NCBI GenBank assembly: GCA_027625915.1
Contig: JANTQA010000070.1
Span: 10,235,001 to 10,299,000 of the forward strand
Origin: Anaeramoeba flamelloides
Taxonomy: Eukaryota; Metamonada; Anaeramoebidae
Reading direction: 5' to 3'
DNA: 64,000 nt
A program made the position numbers and the translations under genes. This document shows, piece by piece, positions 57,343 to 64,000 of the stretch. Under the pieces are notes generated by a model. That model searched no databases. It had not been told where the DNA came from and worked only from the letters and a program-made list of their open reading frames with translations. Positions within the stretch are counted from its first letter, which is position 1; every line of letters starts with the position of its first letter.

Positions 57343-60300
57343 TTATATTTGCTCTTTTTTTACCTCGATTTTCTTTTCTTTTACTTCTTCCTTTTCTTTT
57401 GTTTCTTCTTCCTCTTTAACCTTTTCATTTACTACTTTTTCTTCTAATTTCACTTCTTCATTATTAATAACATTTTCATTACTTGGCGAATTTTCATTGT
57501 TTTTTTTTTCTTGTGATTCCATTGCTTGTTTTTTCATCAATTCTGTTTGTTCAAAAATTTCTTCACCTTGGCCACGGCTAATAATTGGTAAATTATAAGA
57601 ATCGATTTCTTGATAATTTTCTGGAATTACATAAATTTCATCATCACATTCCATTTCTTTAAAATATGTAAAAGTTACGACAGCTGAAATACCAGGAAAA
57701 ATCGGAACTTGCATTTTGACTGGAAATCCTTTAAATGGCAATTGTAAAGAAATGAATTCTTTTAATTTGTCAAATTGTTGGCTATTTGGTGCTAAAGTTT
57801 CTAAAATAGGCATTATATCATCAATAGTTAAGGGAAATTCAGTTGTACAATAAACTATACCAGAATAATTTTTAGATATTTTAGTTATGTCTTTTTCTGA
57901 ACGTAAAAGTTTTTTTAATGTTTTCTCCTTTTCCTTCTCCGTTTCGTTTTCGTTTTCTTTTTCGTTTTCGTTTTCGTTTTCGTTTTTGCTTTCGTTTTTG
58001 TTTTTGTTTTCGTTTTCGTTTTCTTCTTCATTACCCTCTTCTTCATTTTTTGGAATTTTTCGTTGTATATCTTCAAATATCATATTTTTCATTTGATAAA
58101 CATCACATTCCCATTGATAAATTTGAGCAATTTTTAATTCCCCAAACCAATTTTTTTTTCTTTCGAAAATAACGTTATCAGTATAAAGATTTGTTTTTTC
58201 AAGATTAGCGTCAATCAATATTTTTAATTCATCTTTCTCAATTTTGCTTCTGTTAGATTTTTTAACAAGATCGACTGTTGTATTAAAATAGGTTTTTTTT
58301 TCATGGTCAAGGATATAAATATCGCCGGGTGTCTTGGTTTTACTTCCTGATAATAAAATTGAAACATCTCCTTTGATCCAATTTTTATTTTCAACTCCAA
58401 GTAAACTACAATCCAACCTAAGATTTGTTCCCTTTTTTCGGATGAGATATTCATCATTTGGAAGAAAACTTGAAAGAAATGGAACCCAACTACTCATTTC
58501 CCATTTTAATTTCATAGTAAAATCGGGTAACTATTCAAGATAAGAATTTAAGGGAAAAAAAAAAAGAGAGGGGAGGGGGGATAAGCATTATAAAAAATTT
58601 TGAAGAACGATAAATTTCATAAATTTTTTTTTAATAGTTCAAGAACTTTATTAGTTAACATTGAATTCAAAAAAAAATTTAAAAAAGTATGAATATTTTC
58701 AGATAAATTTTTACTGTTCAAAAAATAAAATCATTAAGAACAAAACCCAATTTTAAAACTTTACAACATATTTCTTATAAACATTAATTTTTTTTTTTAG
58801 AACCCCTTCATTTAATTTGTGTTGTTGGAAATTTTCATTTTTTGAATCTTGTTACTTTAAGATCCTTTCTTTTTTATCTCATTTTTTTTGCATTTTTTTG
58901 TTTTTATTTATAATTAATATTCTTTATTTATAAAGTGCTGTTTTTTAAGAATAAGAATTTTCTTTTTGTTTGCTTTATTTTTTTTTTTATTTTTTATTAT
59001 TTTTTGCAAATTTCTCAAATCTTGTTTTCACAAAATCCCAGTGCAAAATACAGGCTTGACAGCAAAAACCCAGTCTAAGTAATGACTCGGCAGATTGTAC
59101 GGAAATTTCGAGATACCGACTCCAGTTGATTTCAAATTGCTTCAGTTACTCCATTTCACTTCAATTGCTTTAGTTAAGTCTTGTTTGTTCAAGATCAGAT
59201 CAGTTCATTCAAGATCTAATCAGAACAAGTCTTTCAATACTTATAATGATTTTTTTTTTATTACTGTTACCACCTCCAAACACTTAACAAAACAAAAAGA
59301 GGGGCGAACAAACAACTTACAAAAAGGATAATATGGAAAAAGTAAACAGTATAAAAAATTATAATTAATATTATTATGAATATTATACCTCACAAATAAG
59401 ATCTCTTTCTTAAAGTACGCTAATAGGTATGTGCTTGCTAATTTGAAAGATTTGGTGAATCATATACACTCATAATTTTAATCATTGAACAATTTTTAAT
59501 TCAATTTTTTTTCATATTTCAAGTAAGTTGTGGTAAACTTTAGTTATTCTTAGAGTAAATTAATATAGCCTTTCCAAACTTACCATGGAGTATTTATCAA
59601 CAGGAATTAATTTTTCTATTATATATATATATATATATATATATATCTAAACACTATTTATTACAATTATATATTTTTTTTAGTTTATTGTAGACTTTTT
59701 TCGAAAAAAAAAAAAAAAAAAAAAAAAAACATTATTTACAACTTAACAACATTAGAGATAATTTTGTTCTACGTTAAACAAAATCAAAATTTGAAATCAA
59801 AAATTAATAAATCCTGGAAATTTAATTCAATAAGCATTTTGAAATGGCATTATCGTTTAGTTGTGAGATGTTTAGAAATTGGAAATATCCAAAAAGTTCT
59901 AAAACTTTAATAAAATTTTATTGATATTTCAGTGTGTTTGTATATAAATATTAAAATTGAAACCATTTCCTTTCTAGAAATTTTTGGTATAATATAAAAT
60001 TCCATGGTTTATAATATCCATTATAAAAGCTTAGACTTCAATTCTAGAGAAAGAGAACATAAAATAGAACAATTAACTTCTATTTTCACATAAAGTTAAC
60101 GGGGGGTTTGAAATTACTGAAATATTTAATAAGTTTGAACATAAATCAAATTGAAAAGAACTGTACCAGATATATAAAATTAAGTTCAAAGAGTTGATAT
60201 AATTCTCAACAAAGTTGTTGTTAAATTTTAAAAAAATAATTCTTTAGAGTTGATACTTAAGACTATTATGAGTTAGCAAATAAATTGAGTTTTTCTTTAT

Positions 60301-63300
60301 TTTTTCATTTTATTTTTATTTCTATTGATATAAATTAGTGTAATTGTCTATTTCTTTTTTTTTTTTCTTGTCGAATTATGTTAATTTGTTGTGGAAAAAT
60401 ACAGAATAAATGTGTAAAACTGAAAAAAAAATAGAGATTTCCTTTTTTTTTTGCTTTAATGTTACTATCATAATGTGTCTTGAGAAAGTTATTTTTTAGA
60501 GATCATTTGCTATTGTTTGCTACACTAGTATGAAAAAATAAAATTGAAAATTTTGAGTTAGATAAAACTAATAATTTAAAAAACCTTTCATCCTTAATTG
60601 GGAAAGTTTATTTGCGATATAATCAACATTCCATAACTTCATATTCTTGAGGTCGTTGTATTTATTGTTGTTAGTAGTACTATGATTTTTAAAAGTCTCT
60701 AGTCGAGACAAAAAAAGGTGTTTTTTAAATCTTTTATCTTAGTAAATTAACATATGGATTAGAAGTTTTAAATTTTAGGATATTTTTTTGAATAGATAAT
60801 AACTAATAGTTTTGAAAACACTTTAATCATCTAAAAAAAACTCAATTATGAAAAAAAAATAACTGATTATAAATATTGAAAGTATCATAGGTTTTCTTGG
60901 TATTCAAAAGAATTGAGTAAAAATCAAATATTGTGCTCGATTCTTTTAGATTTAAAAAAAAAAACGAATGAAAGTGTCTGTCGAGTGCCTAGGTTTTCCA
61001 GAATTCAAAAGAATAGAGAAAAATCAAAGATTTTGCACAATTCTTTTAAATTCTGGAAAACCTAATGGCGATTTTTTTTTACTTTTTGAAATAAACCGAA
61101 AATTTCAAAAATTTTCTCTTTATTCCAAAAATTAAAAAAAACCTAACGAAAGTGTCCGTCAAGTGCCTAGCTTTTCTTGAGGTTTTCTGTTTTATTAGTA
61201 AAATCTATCGATTTTTCTAATAAACAGAAAACTCAAGAAAACCTAACGGAAAATCAAAAAAAAAATAATTTTTTTGAATTAAATTAATAAATAATTCTTA
61301 AATAGTCAAAATTATTGATTCCCCATTTGAAAGATATTTAACAAATTTAAAATGATTTTGAAAGTATATTATCTTTATAACCTTTTAATTGTGAAAATTA
61401 AATAAATTTTAAAAGTTTTTTATGATTAAATTTGAAAAAAAATCTTACTAGAACCTGGAAAATTTGATTTTCCAACTTAAATTGTAAAATATCTTTCAAA
61501 ATAATTTTTGATCAAAGATCCCTTATTAACTAATAATGTTTATTATAAGCGAAGTTATTAAAAAGTGTATAATTTGCAAATCTTTAATTTTTTTTTGAAA
61601 AAATTTTTTAATGATCGTAAAGTGTTGTTTTAAAAAAATGTTACAAAAAAGTTTTCAAAACTTATTTACAAAACAGTTGAGAAATTTCAATAAACACCAT
61701 TTTTAAGGACTTTGTTGACCTTTTTTAAGATACATTTAAAAATTTGTTTTTTCACACTTTTTTCAAACAGCTTTGCTGGTAATTCCACTAATTAATTAGC
61801 CTCAGGTCATATCGAAATAATATATTTCAAAATACAAAAATTATGTTTTAAAGGCATATTTAGCTTGACATTTTCCGAGTGTGAACAGAAATAAAAAAAG
61901 GTAAAGGTAATTGTAAGACGAGAAAATACTCAATACTCAATAATTTATTAAAGAGGGTTTTCAAAAAAATTGAATTTGATTTTAAGGAAGTAAGTACATT
62001 TTAACATGTTGACAAATTTTGATTGTAAGAAACATTACTGAAAAATATTTTTTAAGTGTCACCAGATATTGTAACTTTGAAAACAAAACATCATTCACTG
62101 CTCTATTTGTTAAAAGAAAAAGAACCCAAAGTAATTCAGAGTTGAATCTTTCATTTTTCAATTTTTTGAACATTTTTTTGATTAAATTTTTGGTTTTTAT
62201 TAAATTTTGTTTTGGATCTAGAAATGTGTTTATACGAATGAGCGAAATTAATCAAACAGTAAACCAAAAAAATAGACCTGAGTGGTTTGTATTTGAAACA
62301 AATCTATTCTTTTTTAGAAGACCAAACACGAAAGATCACCTTTCCAGATAAATTTGTTGAAATCAAGAATGAAAAAAAAAAAAGATAAAAGCCTATTTTC
62401 GAAGATTGGTTTTCTTTATCTTCTTAGTTTGTATTCATACAAACTATTTTTTTCCTTGAATTTCTAGCCCCATTACTATTTATTATTATTTTATAAAACC
62501 TTTTGTGACAAATTTGCTTTCAAAATTCTTTTTTAAAATATTTTTATCAAACAAAGCCAAAACAAGGAATACTATTTCAAAAATTAAAATAAAGGGGTTG
62601 AATTCTTGGAATCAAAAAAAAGTTACAAAAGATTCAAACCAAAATAATTGAAAAATTCAAGAAAAAATTTCTATCAGATTCAGAATTTATTTGAGTTCTC
62701 GTTTTAATGGAAAATAAATAATTATAAAATCAAACGAATTTGTCTAATAAATCTTTATTTCTGAAGAATAATTTAATAAATATCCTATTTTCTGAATCCT
62801 ATCAAGAATTAGATGAATTAAAGAAAATAGGATTTTTAAATTCATTTTGGAAAATTCTTTAGAAATAAAAAGTCATTTGTTACTTCAAAAATTTTACAAA
62901 CAAAAAGTATTTCCATGATGAATTAAAAATAAAACCAAATTAAGAAGAAGTAATTAATCAAATGTTACAGATAAGATCAAGAAATAAAAGATTTGTATTT
63001 ATTTTTTTTTGATCAATCTTTTTCATTTTTTTGAATTCCGTTTTTTTAGTTGGTATGAAAATATATCATATTATGGATATATTCCACTCCTGTATTTATG
63101 AAATTATCAATATATTTGGTTAAAGAAATGATTTGAATCATTCATTTTCACATAAATGATTGACACTCAAAATTTGAAAAATGTACTTACTCCCTTAAAT
63201 TTGGATTAAAAAAAATTACAAAAAAGAGATATTCAACATTTTGTTATTTTTGTTTTCTGAATATTGATGCTTTAAAAAAAAATCATGCAAAAAATGAAGA

Positions 63301-63815
63301 GAATAAAGTGTTTTTAAGATTGTGGCAAATTCACTTACATTTTCTAATTGTTTAAAGACAATGGGGTATTTGATTTTATAATTTGTTGTTTGTTTGCTTT
63401 GGTAACTAAGAAAGACTTTTTCAAAGACTTGCTTATCGCTAAAAAAGGCTGACTCTTGCAGTGAAGTCCATCGATCTGGAGTTTCGGCATAAGGATCTGC
63501 ACCGTGTTGTAAAAACAGAACAACTGTGTCAAAATTGTTTTGGTGGATAGCAATCATTAATGGAGTAAAACCATCTTTGTTTCTAATCTCAAGATTGAAA
63601 TCTTTGTTTTCTTTTAAAAAAGTGGTCAATTTTTTTATTTGAGTATTATTTGTCATTTCAAAAAATTCTTTGTTGACATCCAAAACTAACTTGTCTTCTG
63701 TTTGGCTTCCTTTTTCTTTTTCTTGTTCTTGTTCTTGTTTTTCCTGATTATTCTCGTTTGTTTTTGGCTCCTTTTCTTCCTCATTTTTATTTGTTGTGTT
63801 TGTGATGTTACTCAT
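57343..63815 (-). CDS. ANKRD13-family ankyrin and UIM protein
   Basis: Two exons, 63815-63339 and 58530-57343, give 554 residues across a 4808-nt GT-AG intron (phase 0). The join reads FKQLEN|LPDFTMKLKWEMSSWVP, as expected from animal ANKRD13 (…PDFYVQMKWEFTSWVP). A Glu/Gln/Lys-rich leader (1-40) precedes ankyrin repeats at about 50-125 (NKDGFTPLMIAIHQNNFDTV, LQHGADPYAE, DRWTSLQESAF). The central domain is the ANKRD13/GPCR-chaperone type (FLPNDEYLIRKKGTNLRLDC, LLGVENKNWIKGDVSILL, ITLLAP-like and LPFKGFPVKMQVPIFPGISA). A Glu/Asn/Lys low-complexity insert sits mid-domain. Near 475-500 EEIFEQTELMKKQAMESQEK fits a ubiquitin-interacting motif (A-x-x-S). Animal members bind Lys63-ubiquitin on endocytosed receptors at the plasma membrane and endosomes. 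Confidence 0.93.
60530..61640 (+). mobile_element. Hairpin-cassette composite element, copy III
   Basis: Body A is about 60530-60890 (CTAGTATGAAAAAATAAAAT, TTATTGTTGTTAGTAGTACT, TTTTAGGATATTTTTTTGAA, AGATAATAACTAATAGTTTT). The hairpin core is 60885-61260. Body B is about 61270-61620 (CTTAAATAGTCAAAATTATT, CATTTGAAAGATATTTAACA, TCAAAGATCCCTTATTAACT, GCGAAGTTATTAAAA). This is the cleanest full copy. Confidence 0.7.
60885..61260. repeat. Hairpin-cassette cluster 6 (in composite copy III)
   Basis: A hairpin 60991-61063 (GGTTTTCCAGAATTCAAAAG opposite TTTTAAATTCTGGAAAACC), C hairpin about 61072-61143 (CTTTTTGAAATAAACCGAAA opposite TTTATTCCAAAAATTAAAAA), spacer CCTAACGAAAGTGTCCGTCA then AGTGCCTAGC, and B hairpin 61170-61243 (TTTTCTTGAGGTTTTCTGTT opposite AATAAACAGAAAACTCAAGA). 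The central loop of the B hairpin is ATCTATCGATTTT. Confidence 0.85.
61982..63198. mobile_element. TTAA-bounded element (1217 bp)
   Basis: TTAA 61982-61985 is followed by GGAAGTAAGTACATTTTAAC. The right end AAATGTACTTACTCCC precedes TTAA 63195-63198, so the inverted ends share GTAAGTACATTTT. A 110-codon plus-strand frame (62019-62351) shows no transposase motif. It is related to the older copy at 5190-7247. Confidence 0.75.
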
Positions 63816-64000
63816 TTGATATTACTCGTTTTTTCTGTTCAAAGTTTGAATACAAAAGTACGTTCGAACTATTTTAAAAACAATTTTTAAATTAATAAGA
63901 ATAAAAAATGATTTTTATTTGTCTGACTCTTTTGTAAAGTCCATAAAATATTAATTTGTAAGATATTTTTATTTTTGAATTCCTTTCAAATTCAAATCGG
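63816..64000. other. 5' flank of the ANKRD13-type gene
   Basis: A/T-rich sequence running to the end of the window. It should contain the promoter, but no motif can be assigned. Confidence 0.35.

Larger units (their letters stand above)
58531..63338 (-). other. Giant intron of the ANKRD13-type gene (4808 nt)
   Basis: On the minus strand the donor is GAAAAT|GTAAGT and the acceptor TTGAATAG|TTACCC. It contains the composite hairpin element (about 60530-61640) and the TTAA element (61982-63198). A stretch at about 59035-59330 is less A/T-rich than its surroundings but has no recognisable content. Confidence 0.85.

Noticed and set aside
57887-58172. Plus-strand Phe/Ser/Arg-rich frames
   Set aside because: They are the antisense shadow of the Glu/Asn/Lys low-complexity insert in the ANKRD13-type gene.
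59035-59330. Less A/T-rich block in the ANKRD13 intron as a nested gene or exon
   Set aside because: The open frame is short, has no domain, and the flanking exons join directly in frame and by homology without it.
62019-62351. 110-codon frame in the TTAA element as a transposase
   Set aside because: No catalytic or DNA-binding motif is visible, and it is rich in Phe/Asn as expected from random A/T-rich sequence.

Overview
This is a eukaryotic, very AT-rich window (roughly 80% A+T by eye) full of homopolymer tracts. It holds seven protein genes separated and interrupted by dispersed repeats. Conserved endolysosomal trafficking genes, an ABCG transporter, a one-domain C2 protein, an RCC1-repeat plus double-BTB protein, and protein inserts rich in Glu/Lys/Asn/Ser together suggest a free-living amoeboid or flagellated protist. 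RCC1-BTB fusions and small C2 proteins are abundant in Anaeramoeba, so an anaeramoebid is my best guess. This is inference, not proof.

Layout. An intronless ABCG half-transporter lies at 991-3135 (-). VPS11 (HOPS/CORVET core) is at 8094-15601 (+, 5 exons). A protein with an RGG-rich N-terminus and a possible nuclease-fold C-terminus is at 19942-21992 (-, 3 exons). The AP-3 mu subunit is at 23756-30888 (-, 3 exons). The C2 protein is at 36622-38500 (-, 4 exons). The RCC1-BTB protein is at 45745-55047 (+, 2 exons). An ANKRD13-type ankyrin/UIM protein is at 57343-63815 (-, 2 exons). Several of these were rebuilt by joining widely separated exons. Every junction is GT-AG, keeps frame, and where a family is recognised it restores the family's residue order.

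Introns are of two kinds. Ordinary ones are about 130-265 nt. VPS11, AP3M, the RCC1-BTB gene and ANKRD13 each also carry one giant intron of 3.8, 5.7, 7.4 and 4.8 kb, and the C2 gene has one of 1.1 kb. All five contain inserted repeats.

The repeats fall into several groups. (1) Elements bounded by TTAA with GGG/GGA just inside. (2) Elements bounded by TA with 25-30 bp inverted ends. (3) Short foldback elements that are almost entirely palindrome. (4) An unusual composite element whose core is a run of several different hairpin cassettes; these hairpin clusters occur at eight places. (5) Remnants of a non-LTR reverse transcriptase and of a Tc1/mariner-like transposase. The hairpin-cassette element is the feature I would pursue first.

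VPS11, AP-3 mu and ANKRD13 act in endosome-to-lysosome traffic and ubiquitin-dependent sorting, so three of seven genes share a pathway. With no shared promoter or consistent strand this may be chance. No tRNA, rRNA, CRISPR or clear promoter element was recognised.
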